Source: Balanoglossus misakiensis | Taxonomy: Eukaryota; Hemichordata | Length of the DNA stretch: 64,000 nt | Reading direction: 5' to 3' | NCBI GenBank assembly: GCA_040954595.2 | Contig: CM082589.2 | Coordinates: 2,046,001 to 2,110,000 of the forward strand | In this document: one piece after another, positions 20,001-31,100 of the stretch | Numbering within the stretch: the first letter of the stretch is position 1 | How the letters are laid out: every line of letters begins with the position of its first letter | Position numbers and translations under genes: made by a program | The notes under the pieces: generated by a model | Databases searched by the model: none | What the model was told of the DNA's origin: nothing | The model's input: only the letters and a program-made list of their open reading frames with translations

Positions 20001-22035
20001 GTGATCTGAGAGAGCCGCGAGCGATTATCGTTGATAATATCAACAGGCATGTTGTAGACATTTTCACAGTTTTTATGTTATTTTCTTCCCTGTGAACTTG
20101 CCCGATTAGTCAATGCTAAGTAAGCACATTAAGTGGCGTCTATTTCTTGTTCTTACGCAGCCGAATATACTGGTCCGACTGGGGAGAGACACCAAGAATC
20201 GAACGAGCTGATTTGGACGGCAGAGAAAGGTCGGCGATCGTTTCCACCGATCTGGGCTGGCCGAATGGTTTGGCGATCGACAGCAATGGTAGGAAAGCTT
20301 AGAACCTGATGTCTTGTATGAGATTGCAAACAAAAACTGAACGCTGTTGTTACAGTGATGTCTTCTTGAAATGACTTGGCATACAGTGTTATCGTATACA
20401 GGATTCAAATATAATACTCAAACTCGCATTTCTATATTTTCTGTGGCTTTAGATCACAAACTCTTTTGGTGCGACGCAAGGACGGACCGCATTGAGTTTA
20501 TTGATTTGGAAACAAACGAGCGCCATGTTCTGATCACGCTGTCCAGTTCCAGCCCCCACCCTTACGGTTTAACACTGACCGACGAATACATCTACTGGAC
20601 CGAATGGAACGAGGAACAGATACAGCGAGCTGATAAGCAGACCGGGTACAATGTCATCGGCGTCGGTTATCCAATGCTGAAAAAACCCTATGGCATCCAT
20701 GCCTTCACCACATCTCCAACAACAGGTATACTTTCTAGGCACTTTTTCGGGGCGGGGAAGGGGGAGGAGTTGTCACACATAACATGAAGATGTATAAAAG
20801 TGTCCTACCTTGATCACTGTAATTGCAGCAAGATCACCTCCATTGTATTTGTGCAGCAGAGTCAGTCATTCAGTCCGGAATTTTGACAGCATCATTGTCT
20901 TGTGAAAATATCTGAAAGAGAACAAACGTATTTGTGTGTGAATCAATATGTGTATCTCATATTCTCATTTGCTCGTTTGTTATTCGTTATAGAACCGCCT
21001 CGAATTCAGACAACTACAACAAGAGCATCGAGTTCAACACCATCGAAATCAACGCTGTCTCCATCACCAACACCAGCACAGGCAACTACAAGAGCATCAA
21101 CGACTACAGTTGCGACAACAACAAAAACCACAACAGCAACAACAACATCATCAACGACGACAAAAGCAGCATTAACAACATCAACAACATCAGCAGCAAA
21201 AACAACACATCCATTGACCACATCACTGACGACTGGAATTTCGGCAAAATCTACAACAACAACACGGCCGCCAGACGTGTCGTCATCAAAGACAAAGGAA
21301 CGAGAAGCGCCAACGGCGACGAGCACATCACCGGCGACAGCAGCCACAGACCGATTACTGGAGCCAGGCAGCAACGGCTCGTCGTCTACATCATCATTCG
21401 TGCCTGTGATAGGAGGAGTCATCGGTGTACTCCTTCTGGCATCAGCTGTGATACTAATTCTATGCGGCCTTTTGTACTGCAGGTATTGTTTATTAAACGT
21501 GTCTGTACAGTTTGTCACGCATGTGCTACTTTTTTGATGACGTAATCCAATATGGCCATCAGGAGGCCATATTGTTTTACTCTTTAGGTTTGAGATGATT
21601 TAGCAGAAACATAGGGTAACGCCTTGTCTTTGCAATGAGATACTCACTGGAGTGACTGACAATTAACGACACTCTTGTACTCATCTTGCCCACAGACGGC
21701 GGAAGAGAGGATGTTTCGAAAGATCTCCATCCAACCACTTCTACTGGGATGCGGACGAAGCGGCACAAAGCAAGGAGCAGCTCACCCCGAAGTTCTTCCC
21801 GAAGGAGAACGTCGTGGACTTCGGGTATCTGGTTCCAGCCGAGGTATCGGGCTCGCAGAATAGCTACGGAACGGCCAAGGATGACGGCCTGCCATCTGCA
21901 CCACCGGCCCCATCTGCGCCGAGCCAGGATACCGTGCTGGCTCCTCAGGCAATTTACTCCTCGATTAATGATGTGCCGTCACATGCACGGTCCGCACATC
22001 CCCTGCCTACATACTTGCCAATGCGTCCGTTATGA
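14037..22035 (+). CDS. Type I receptor with three YWTD propellers, EGF and sushi modules (LDLR-related)
   Basis: Nineteen exons: 14037-14094, 15702-16158, 16314-16463, 16579-16705, 16863-17010, 17137-17256, 17369-17629, 17738-17891, 17992-18126, 18249-18366, 18505-18643, 18849-18953, 19108-19284, 19375-19626, 19884-20046, 20161-20288, 20453-20725, 20993-21482, 21696-22035; 1264 residues. The start at 14037 gives a signal peptide ([20 protein letters not shown]) whose donor phase matches exon 2. Order: propeller 1 (about 21-313; KLYWTD, HLYWCD, RLYWTD); EGF 1 (314-353); propeller 2 (354-622; LYWTD, LFWAD, RLYWVD, HLYWTE); EGF 2 (623-657); sushi/CCP (658-716); propeller 3 (717-988; KVYWTD, KIYWTD, RIYWSD, YIYWTE); Thr/Ser-rich, probably O-glycosylated stalk (989-1123); membrane segment (about 1124-1150); 114-residue tail. 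Such propellers bind extracellular ligands in LRP4/5/6 and nidogen. There are no LDLa repeats and no NPxY. Ligand unknown; further upstream exons cannot be excluded. Confidence 0.87.
14095..15701 (+). other. First intron of the YWTD receptor gene
   Basis: It separates the signal-peptide exon from the first propeller exon: donor GTAAGT, acceptor TAAAG. Phase 1 agrees on both sides. It holds two copies of nothing recognisable as a gene; a minus-strand open frame at 14181-14681 and a plus-strand one at 14760-15191 have no domain I know. One TACATGTA lies at 15159. Confidence 0.65.
20047..20160 (+). other. GC-AG intron in the YWTD receptor gene
   Basis: The upstream exon ends AACAG and the intron starts GCATGT and ends CGCAG. 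Phase 2 on both sides restores the blade motif (VDNIN then SRIYWSD). The nearest GT (GTTGTA, three bases on) would put the next exon out of frame, so the GC donor is required. Confidence 0.85.
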
Positions 22036-23547
22036 AGGGCAAATAGAATGCAAAACTAGACAATTTGACAGCTTTTAAAACGTTCTGCCATTCCATTGAA
22101 TGAAGCATTAACATACATGGTGCGCTTTCATTTTCTACTCTAGTCTGTGCTTTTTATTATATATTCGCCCGATTTTTGCCAAGATGAAAATGGAGATCTA
22201 GACAACCACGTTTTCACCTGGGTGGGCGCATGATATCAGAGCGCCATCACATGGTCATAAGAAGACTTACACTTATTTTTTCCTTTTTTAAAACCAGATT
22301 ATGAAACTGTATTGTACTGTAATAAAATAGAAATTAACTATATTACCAGCAGATGTCCATGCGTCAAATGAGAGCATTTTGAAGACGTGAGTTGGTGACG
22401 AGTTTCACACTTTAAGAAAACTGGGACTGTCACAATGACACTAATTACGGTCTTGTTGAAAAGCGTTACCGTTCTTTTGTAAAATACACATCTTTACCAA
22501 GGCCATGTCTTAGGTTTTCACGTCATGTTGACGATGGCCGTGTCACCTAGACAACCAAGACTGGCACTTGGATGAAGTGCCGGAGGTGTTAATGAGGTCC
22601 CCAGTGGGTTGCCTTGTCGCTCGACCTCTCTGATCATGGGCGTATCATATCCATGCTCACTTGAATAGACTGGCAATGCAGCGACGGAAAATACATTTAC
22701 AAGTTCTCATAATATTTCGCACCACCTGAATGCTGATTTTGTGGTAGTGATCTGGTGGCACAGACATAAGCATACATTATGGAATATTTGAGCCAAGCTG
22801 TGCCAATATTTCTGAGCATAAACATCAGCTTCAATGTCAGACTCATAAAATAGCAATTTTCACTTTCAACAGTTGACGGTGAAGTTGTTGGAGGTGTTAG
22901 CTGTAAGTGTGAATAAGCAGGATGACAGTGATTGTGCAAGTGCAACAAGAGCTAGTAGTACTGACGTTAGTTTCCATGGCAGCAACATAGAAACACTGCG
23001 AAATGATCAGCAGATAATGTAGCTAGTGATTTATAAGATGCGTCAGATCTGATCGACATCTCACTCCTACAAGAACCTACAGGTGTGCACTGTCTCAAGA
23101 AGTGAAGGTTGGTACATTGGTTATGTTTTGCGTTCACTGTGATCTGTTTTTTTTTGTCGTGATATTAGTTTATCTCATTCCGAGAGAGTTTAATGCGAAC
23201 TTTTAAGTCACCTACATTCAACCGAACATAATTTAGGTACTACACGATCATTATTGTCACCCACAGGCATGACTGTATGATGACGGGTTCAGTGGAAAAA
23301 TAGAACCGCACCGACAAACAACTTTGTCTGTTATACTATCGCAGCTGTGACGAAGCTCCCAGGTGTAAGAAGAGAAACTGTAATAAACGACACCATCGGT
23401 TCTACCTTCTGCAAGAAACAGTCTGTCCGGAGCCCTGCAGCCGTTGGCGGGCGTCAGTCACACGTGGCAGGTTTCGCTTCCTCGTCATCGCAAGACAATC
23501 CCGTCAATAGTGCATTTAATACTCGCACGAACTCGACATTATCAGAT
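22036..23547. other. Receptor 3' UTR, intergenic sequence and GPCR leader
   Basis: The receptor 3' UTR probably ends after AATAAA at 22321-22326, about 290 bases past its stop. No coding exon is supported up to the GPCR. The GPCR frame stays open upstream of its first ATG, back to 23284, and a good acceptor (CCCACAG) ends at 23266, so the 5' end of the GPCR transcript may be spliced. Confidence 0.55.
22321..22326 (+). promoter_or_regulatory. Polyadenylation signal of the YWTD receptor gene
   Basis: AATAAA about 290 bases after the receptor stop codon; no better site lies between. Confidence 0.6.
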
Positions 23548-24579
23548 ATGAATGAGAGCGATTACAATGCAACTAATGTTGGTTATGACGACTATTTTTG
23601 GTCCTATCGGGAAATTCCAACGTGGCTATTTATATTTTTTATCATCGTTAGTGTATTGGGCCTTGTAGGCAACGGTTTTGTTATTATTGTGCTGGCGGCG
23701 ACTCGAAGATTTCACCCGTCGTGTGCCGTAACAAATATTTTCATCCAACATCAGTCGGTGATCGACTTTTTGGCATCATTTGTTTTTTTCATATCGGTCT
23801 CAATCCCACCGTTTTTGATAGCACCCTATAGTTTGTCTGCGACGTTATTCTGCAAACTTCTGTGGTCGGAGTATTTCTTGTGGTGCCCTGTTCTGGCGTC
23901 ATCTTTGAACCTCACCGCTCTGTCGGTGGAGAGATATTTTGGCGTGGTGCACCCTGTCACGCACAGGAACAAGTTCACAAAGCGGTTGGCAGGCAAGATA
24001 TTCGCGTTGGAATGGTTCTTTGCGCTTTCTTGCCCTTTGTACTGGATAGCCCTTATACAAAATGCAGGTGGACATTGCGAGTGGATGGGAAATTACATGA
24101 CATTGAGGTTACTGCGTCTTTTTGACATAAGCCTCGTCGCGCTTTTTCCTTTCGGAGTGATGACGTACGCGTATGCCAGAATGTTCCTATCTCTTAGAAA
24201 GCATGCCGTTACCGTTGCACCAAGCGATCCAGTCTCGGCGATCAGCACAAATCCGGCGAGTGAAAAGAAGAAAAAATGGCTCAAGGCAAGTCGGAATGTT
24301 TTCAAAACCATGTGCATTGTACTTTTGACATTCATTGTGTGCTGGTGTCCTTTTACATTGTATAACGTAATGTTCATTTTCGGTCATCCGATGACGTTTG
24401 AAGACAAGTTTTACTTGATATCTGTCACTTTTTGCATGTGCAACGTCAGTGTGAACCCTTTCATATATTCGCTCACCTACAAGGAATTTCGGGACGGCGT
24501 TGTCAGGCTATTTTCGCCCGGGCAAACAAATGCCGTCATCAACTTGAACCCGATGCCAGACTCATCTACAAGAACCTAG
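23548..24579 (+). CDS. Rhodopsin-family (class A) orphan G-protein-coupled receptor, intronless
   Basis: A single uninterrupted frame of 343 residues from the ATG at 23548. Key class A positions are present: N42 in GLVGNG (helix 1), D73 in SVIDFLAS (helix 2), C102 and C177 for the usual extracellular disulfide, E128-R129-Y130 in place of DRY at the end of helix 3, CWCPF in helix 6 and NPFIY at 303-307 in helix 7. N-glycosylation sites NES (2) and NAT (7) lie in the short N-terminus. The pattern is that of peptide or amine receptor-like orphan receptors expanded in invertebrate deuterostomes; I cannot name the ligand. The frame extends 67 codons or more upstream without an ATG (GTG at 23347), so a spliced longer N-terminus is possible. 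The single-exon structure contrasts with its exon-rich neighbours and fits origin by retroposition or an old intronless lineage. Confidence 0.9.
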   Translation: MNESDYNATNVGYDDYFWSYREIPTWLFIFFIIVSVLGLVGNGFVIIVLAATRRFHPSCAVTNIFIQHQSVIDFLASFVFFISVSIPPFLIAPYSLSATLFCKLLWSEYFLWCPVLASSLNLTALSVERYFGVVHPVTHRNKFTKRLAGKIFALEWFFALSCPLYWIALIQNAGGHCEWMGNYMTLRLLRLFDISLVALFPFGVMTYAYARMFLSLRKHAVTVAPSDPVSAISTNPASEKKKKWLKASRNVFKTMCIVLLTFIVCWCPFTLYNVMFIFGHPMTFEDKFYLISVTFCMCNVSVNPFIYSLTYKEFRDGVVRLFSPGQTNAVINLNPMPDSSTRT

Positions 24580-26458
24580 TTAAGGTAGAATGCGCCTTCT
24601 AAATTAAACCTTAAATCATCATTTTGACATTAATACTGTACTGTTGATAGAATATTGGAAACGGAGTCGCACGACTGTTTACGTGAGGCCGAAAGCAACG
24701 GGCCAAACTCTCATCCAATCTGATTAAAATCAGACGTAGCGTTAGGCGCCGTATTTACCTTTGCTGGTTCTTGGCTGTTCTCGCTACAGGTATAGAGAGG
24801 CGTACAAATACAAGGTGATCCCTAATCTTTAAAAACTATGTGTCAGAGGATATTTTCTGTGATGCTTACAATATGACATACGTAGAATTCTAATATTACT
24901 TTTAAATATGTTCAATCAAAACTATTTTTGACATCATTTTGACAGTTTTAGTGAACACAGTATGGTCAAATTAAGTATTTTGGTCGAGTGTTTACTTTTT
25001 GTATGTATTTATCTCGTGTACATGTATGTATACATTTTTGCTGCTATGGTTACATAACAAAATATGATGGGTGAATATTGTATTTGTTTTATATTTCAAT
25101 GATCACTAGTAAGATTGTAATGTAACATTTAGAAATTAAACGATTATATGTGTAGTTTTGAAACATGCACTGTTTATTCACTTGTACGTTTAGTAATATA
25201 CTTCTGTATGAATTAAAAGCCATCATATTGGGAACGCAATTTTGCGCCTGCGCACTTATATGTCAATGACAAAACCTACTCCGCAATAAAATGTCGCTCG
25301 CATACACAGATGACAAATACATGAAATTGATTTAGGGATATACTCAAATTTTGATCACAACTATCCCATTAAAGTTCCCCTACGGTTTTCTGAATGCTTG
25401 TTACTGGTGATTACTTTACATTGTTAAGAATGGTAAATTTCTACCTGAAACAACGTTTGAAAATGTGATATGTCATGAATTTCCCCAATCATATGAAATT
25501 TGAGATGATCGCTAATGATATCACGACTTGTGACCAACTCTTCAAGTGGTTAAGCCATGTTTAATGAACTAAAGTGGTTTGTGCCTTCAAGGCACGCTGT
25601 TTACGTCACAAGCTATCCAAATGCTAGAATTGGTCTGTAATTTTTCCCCCTAAATTTAACCTTATTTGTTACAAACCTATTCTAGCAAGTAAGCACTATA
25701 TTTTTGTTTACTGGCGTCGACACGTTTACATGTACTTAATTCAGTTTAACATTTTATTGATATGTGGAAAATGAAATAATAATCGGAATATAAGTAAACA
25801 CCAATACAAAATTTAAGGAAGTTTAATATGAAGGGCAGCTGCTTATTGTTGTATTGCTATCCGACTTTACCGAGACATTGTCAGAAAGAGCTGATATGAT
25901 ATTCTCGTCACACGATTAATTCTACAAAATTTACGGCGCATATCTCTTCCCAAGATAACAAGTTATATAACCACAAAAGGATTGATGATAGCGGTGTTGG
26001 AGACAGTCGAGATTGTAGTCCAGGCGCTAGGCACATAAACATTGTATAAAGGCCTTGCGCATTGCGACCACCCTCTTCATCTATTTCATCTGTTTCCAAG
26101 TTCCGCAACCGAAACGTACTTGGACAGGGAGTGCGGTGAAAATGTCGGACACGGTAGGTGTGTTCACGTGTTTTACATCGTGTATTTACGCGTGGTTTCA
26201 CTGCTTTAGATCTGAAGAGATTAAGTCGCTGATGTTCACCTTGAAAGTTTGATCAATTATCATCAGAAATTGAACCATATACCCTGGAGGAAAAGGGTCT
26301 ATGGATAAACCATGGAGGTACTAACCACTGCGCAATTTTCAGAAAAAATGGATTTTGGACGTGTTAAACGAGAATATGTGTTTACACAAAAACAATCAAC
26401 CAGGGTCATTATGTCCACAGCACTGCAAATATCCTCACAGCCCTTATAGATACATGCT

Positions 26459-27221
26459 GGGGTTACACGTGAATAATTTTAAACCTGAGTTGATCGGATT
26501 TGTCGCTCTGTAAACATTCCTTATCAGCGACTTAGGAGAACGCTCGTTTACACGTCAATTTACAAGCTCTAAATTTAGTTCGGGTCAAGCGCCCTCAGCG
26601 GTATTCACTGGGCTAACTCAACTTAACCACAATCGCCAAAATGGCCGACGTAAACATCGCACAGCTGTTCTCCACCCTCTTTTTGTGTTCAATCAATCAA
26701 TCGAGACGCTTTCGGCGAAGATATTTACTAGGAGAGAATTTTGACGGTCTAACCCCGCCTGATGTCGACATCCCACTCATTTTAAGATCAATGAGTCGCC
26801 GTCAGAGAAGATGACCAAGTTTACGTTTCCTTTTCCTGTGTCTCAGTTATTTTAATGCCTGCACTGCAATCAACAAATCTCTTTCCATTGAGTGCAAATC
26901 ACCGACCGGGAGTCGCTTTCAATGCAAATTGTAACCAAGCGCAGCTAATAACACAAAAAGAGGTTTTACATCCCCTGTATCCCCTCTACAGAAACCTTGA
27001 ACTAACGCAAACAAGCTTTAGTGCGGTGTTTAGTTCGGCGATCGGGTCACACGTGTGAAGAGGTCATTGTTTAAGACGGCGCACCGTACCTGAACCACCC
27101 CTCCGACTCCGGATTATTTTAATGCGGTGTTAGTCCGGAGTTGTCTGGTCACACGTCAAACTGACACCGGGTTAAATTTAATCCGGTGTCAGGTCCGGAG
27201 TAAACAGGCACGTGTAACCCC
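26459..27221. mobile_element. Non-autonomous DNA transposon (MITE-like) with 13-base inverted ends
   Basis: GGGGTTACACGTG at 26459-26471 is the exact reverse complement of CACGTGTAACCCC at 27209-27221. The roughly 763-base interior has no transposase frame. It contains several diverged subterminal units of the form TTTAAT-CGGTGT-AGTCCGGAGT followed by ACACGT, near 26475-26515, 26545-26590, 27015-27055, 27117-27156 and 27176-27215. Inverted ends with subterminal repeats and no coding capacity are typical of MITEs. I could not see a clear target-site duplication because G/C runs border the ends, so the superfamily is unknown. Confidence 0.6.
27161..27192. repeat. 32-base near-perfect palindrome inside the MITE-like element
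   Basis: CTGACACCGGGTTAAA is followed at once by TTTAATCCGGTGTCAG. The arms pair with one mismatch and no loop. It joins two subterminal repeat units head to head and could form a cruciform or bind a dimeric protein. Confidence 0.85.
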
Positions 27222-27962
27222 CCCTACAGACCTGTACAGCAGAACATAATATGTTTAACAACCATGTATTTGCTGGCAGAGATCGGTGCCAGTGCCTGCA
27301 CAAAACCTGTCGCATGGGCAAAACTTTTTTGCTGTGTATTGAATTTCAACTGGTGGAGTTGAGGGTAACCATGACAGCCTATATCAGTGTGGTCTTTGCG
27401 TTCACAAGAAAACATCGTTGGTCTCGGCATGGAGTAGCTCCATTTAAGGGTCAAGAGCCAAAAAGTGTGCGATGACGTAATACCTGATACGTAGGTGTTA
27501 GACAGCTACGGTTAATTTTGCGTAGTACTGACAACGATCGCGATTTTTGTTCGCTCTGGTTGGAAAACACATAAAGAAATAGTTTACACCGAAGCCCCTC
27601 CCGAGATCACGCATATTCCCCTAATTCAAGATACATGTACACTGGAACGTGTTGTTCTGTTTATTTTAAAAGAGATTCGATGATAGAGATATCGCCTTTT
27701 TAAAGTAGTTCATTCTAAACAATGCAATCGTATCTATATAAAGAGAATAATAGTCTTTTCGTGATTATTCAAGCAATTACGACATCTGTAAAACCCATGC
27801 TGCAGGGACCCTTGCTTGTACCACGTGAATTTGCCTCATAGACCACATGATTGGCATATGCAGATACATCGCCTAGGCAGAATAAACCTATGAAGATTGG
27901 ACTATTGGTCAATAATCAACCACTCAACGTATCTGGGCTGGGGGAAACCAAAGGTTTTAATT

Positions 27963-27970
27963 TATAAAAG
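27963..27970 (+). promoter_or_regulatory. Candidate TATA box for ENPP gene A
   Basis: TATAAAAG lies 159 bases before the ATG at 28129, which leaves room for a start site near 27993-28000 and a 5' UTR of about 130 bases. I saw no comparable box close upstream of the other three ENPP genes. Confidence 0.45.
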
Positions 27971-28128
27971 AGTGCTGAGCCTAATGTTTGCCGCTGGAGA
28001 TTGTGTCCGGTGAAGCTATCAGGAAATCAGGGAGATATAGATACAATAATGGAGGCAGGCTCCTACTTCCATGATATAATGATTCCGTTTTATCCCCTCG
28101 CCAGGATAATGTGTATAGTGGTATTATC

Positions 28129-31100
28129 ATGGAAGAGATGCAAGATATCTCATCCTCAGTAAGTATTTAGTTTTGTTTGTAACGCGCGCTGCACGCGGGA
28201 TCGTTATGGAGAAGGATCATGAGGAGGAAACTCTTATCCAATCAGAGTTAACTTTGTTTCCCCGCCAAACTTACTTGTAGCAGATTTATTGAAATTTTAG
28301 AGCGTTTACTCCGGCGTTCGTAACGTCTATATTTAACCCTGTTTTGCGCTCAGTGGGTTATTCCGTTGGTGGAATCGGATGTTTTGCCTGGCACTAAATC
28401 GCTCGCTTCTTTTCCGACGTCAGTATACTCGAACCCCCTCCCGGGAGTATAGATCACTGCCACAATACTCCCCTACAGTCGCGTAATTGCCTGGTAGGTA
28501 CACATGCTACTAAAACAACTGTGATTTTTAAAAGTATACTATGAAACGTACATCAACAGAAACGTGATCACATATGCGACGCCGCAGTATGATTTTGTTT
28601 CGAGAGAACATCTTATGTTTCTAGGACAAATTTAACACGGTCACTGAAGATGATCAGCAGGGAGTGTTCCGTACGCAGCTCACTTATTTTCACACAATTT
28701 TCCTTCGGTTAGTTTTTAAAGTGCGGTGATTTTCAACTGATTTTCTTGTTTCCAGAAATCTACAACAAGGCGATCGGTTTTGATTGGAGTAAGTATCCTT
28801 TTAGGTATATTTCGTGATTGTCAACGGATACATATATTGAGAGTTCAAGAAAGCTTCACGAAATGGGGACTTTCAGTTGAAACAAATATTAGTGGTCGTT
28901 TACTTCCATTTTTGATGTGTAAAATAATTGTAAAGTTTATTTTGGGAATGGATGGGGCAGAGTGTTTAACTGTGCACACCTTATGTACAAGAGTAAACAA
29001 ATCACTCGTTATCGAACAATGGCGTACGTTTTAAATACTTTCTGGAATATAGAGAATTTCTTTGATAGAAATTCTGTAACTTTGGTTAAATTGAGTATTT
29101 CTATATGTGCACTTAGGTTCTTCTGGTCATCGTGTCTGCTGGTGTTGGCATTGGAATTGGATATGCCATTTTTGTGTCACAGTCAGAAGACCCTGTTCTG
29201 CGAACACCTCCGCCAGGTGAGTGTTCGTCGGTGTCTCGCCCAGCGAACGCTGCGAAAAGGTCAATAGGTCACTTCCATGACCCCTATATGACCTTACATC
29301 CTTGTACTTCCGTTCTGGGTTTGTCAAAATTCAACATTAATCGTATTCATTTGCATACGTGTTTATGTTAATTCCCAGGTGAACCCGGGAGTAGTGCACC
29401 AATCACTGATTACGATTCGTGGCTGGAAGCACCGTGTAATGGAAATGACGAACCACAGTGTCCGGCTGGGTGAGTTATTGCGTCAAAAGAATGTCATGCC
29501 CACTCACTTGTGGGAATGATAGGATATTGTTACTAACGTGTCATGTTGTGAAATATTCTGATACAATAATATGGTTACTGCTGGAATATGCTTATTTAGA
29601 TATATAATTTCAAGGCGTACTCTGATTACAATGATTAGTATCATGCAAGTTCAATGAAAACTGTCTAAACTGAACCCTGTCTAATATGGACACGTATTGA
29701 CTGGTCGTATTCACTGCAGGTATGAGAAGCGCCCTCTAGTGATTCTCTCGCTTGATGGATTTCGTGCTGATTATCTTCTGCGGAACGTTACTCCAAATAT
29801 TGCCAAAATAGGTAGGATTGCCAGTGGTTTGAAAAGTGAAAAATATATTTGTTTTAAGAGCAATCGACACATTTAGATTTAAAAACAGTACAACAACAAC
29901 AACAAAGTGGCATAAGATTGTCCAAAAAAGTGTCTTTGACATAAGCTGTGACCTTTTTATGACACCAGTCGTGCTAGTCTACTCTGAACTGCCATTGATC
30001 GCCAAATTCAGCTGATATCGCCATTTCCTTTTTAACTTCCAGCCAACTGCGGTGTGCATGCGCCCTCTATGCGACCTGTGTTTCCCACATACACATTTCC
30101 GACGCACTACTCTATTTCAACGGTAAGGCCAAAGTTTCAAAATTCAACTTTTAGAGGTTGGTTGCCACAAGTGGATAATTATTTATCTTTTACATGCATA
30201 TAATTTCCCATTTACAAGAATCGCTTCTAGACTCGCTCAATGGAAATTCTTCCCTTTTGTTTCCCAGGGACTATTTCCTGAGTCGCATGGAATTGTAGCA
30301 AACAACATGTACGACCCAGAATTCAACGCTGTGTTCAGTTTAGGTAGTGATGAGTCGATGAATCCAAGATGGTGGGGAGGCGAACCAGTAAGTTTAACAG
30401 CGTCATGAACATTCATCTCCAAACCTCATGTCAACCACGGCGATTGGAGCGACGAGAGGAAAAAGTTGAATATTATGCTCAATAGAGACACATTCGATGA
30501 GTTGACAACACAAGCACACACGATACGGGTACAACACTGAAATGTACCAGAATGTGATTTGACTCAATTTCATGTTAACACAGTTTCCCTTTTCCTTTCT
30601 AATCACGTTTCTTATATCATTTCCCTTGCAAACAAATTAGATTTGGGTGACGGCCGAAAAACAAGGTTTACGCTCTGCTACCTACTTCTGGCCTGGTTCT
30701 GATGTGGAGATTGGAGGTATTAAAGGGTGTTGAGTGATGTTTAAATATGATGAGTGAGAATGCTTGACTCAAGGGTTTGTATTTTGATGGAACACTGAAT
30801 GCAGGGTACGAGAACTGCATTGTATGTTTGTGTGGTTGCCATTGCAACCAACAGGTACTATCTGTCTAATGTTTATGATAACACACCTATTCATGTCCAT
30901 ATGTTTATTGCAGGTGTGAGACCCACCTACTACTATAAGTATGACGGGTAAGTACATCTGAGCACATGCATGTAGTTCAAGTTTTATGGCACCATCTCAG
31001 TTGAACTTTTTTGGGGGGGGGGGTTGTAAAATTAAGGTATTATGATCTTTAATCCAAATTCTTCAATTAAATAATACTGACACTAAAAAGTTGTTATTGG

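Larger units (their letters stand above)
24580..28128. other. Intergenic region between the GPCR and the ENPP array
   Basis: It holds the GPCR 3' UTR (a possible AATAAA at 25285-25290), an inverted-terminal-repeat element at 26459-27221 and a probable core promoter for the first ENPP gene (27963-27970). TACATGTA occurs at 25019, 25727 and 27632. No coding exon is supported. Confidence 0.6.

Noticed and set aside
20934-21545. Second long plus-strand frame (Asn-rich) and a Val-rich minus-strand frame over the Thr-rich stalk exon
   Set aside because: Both are shadows of the ACA/ACT-rich codons of the stalk, which has the right phase with its flanking exons and leads into a membrane segment.
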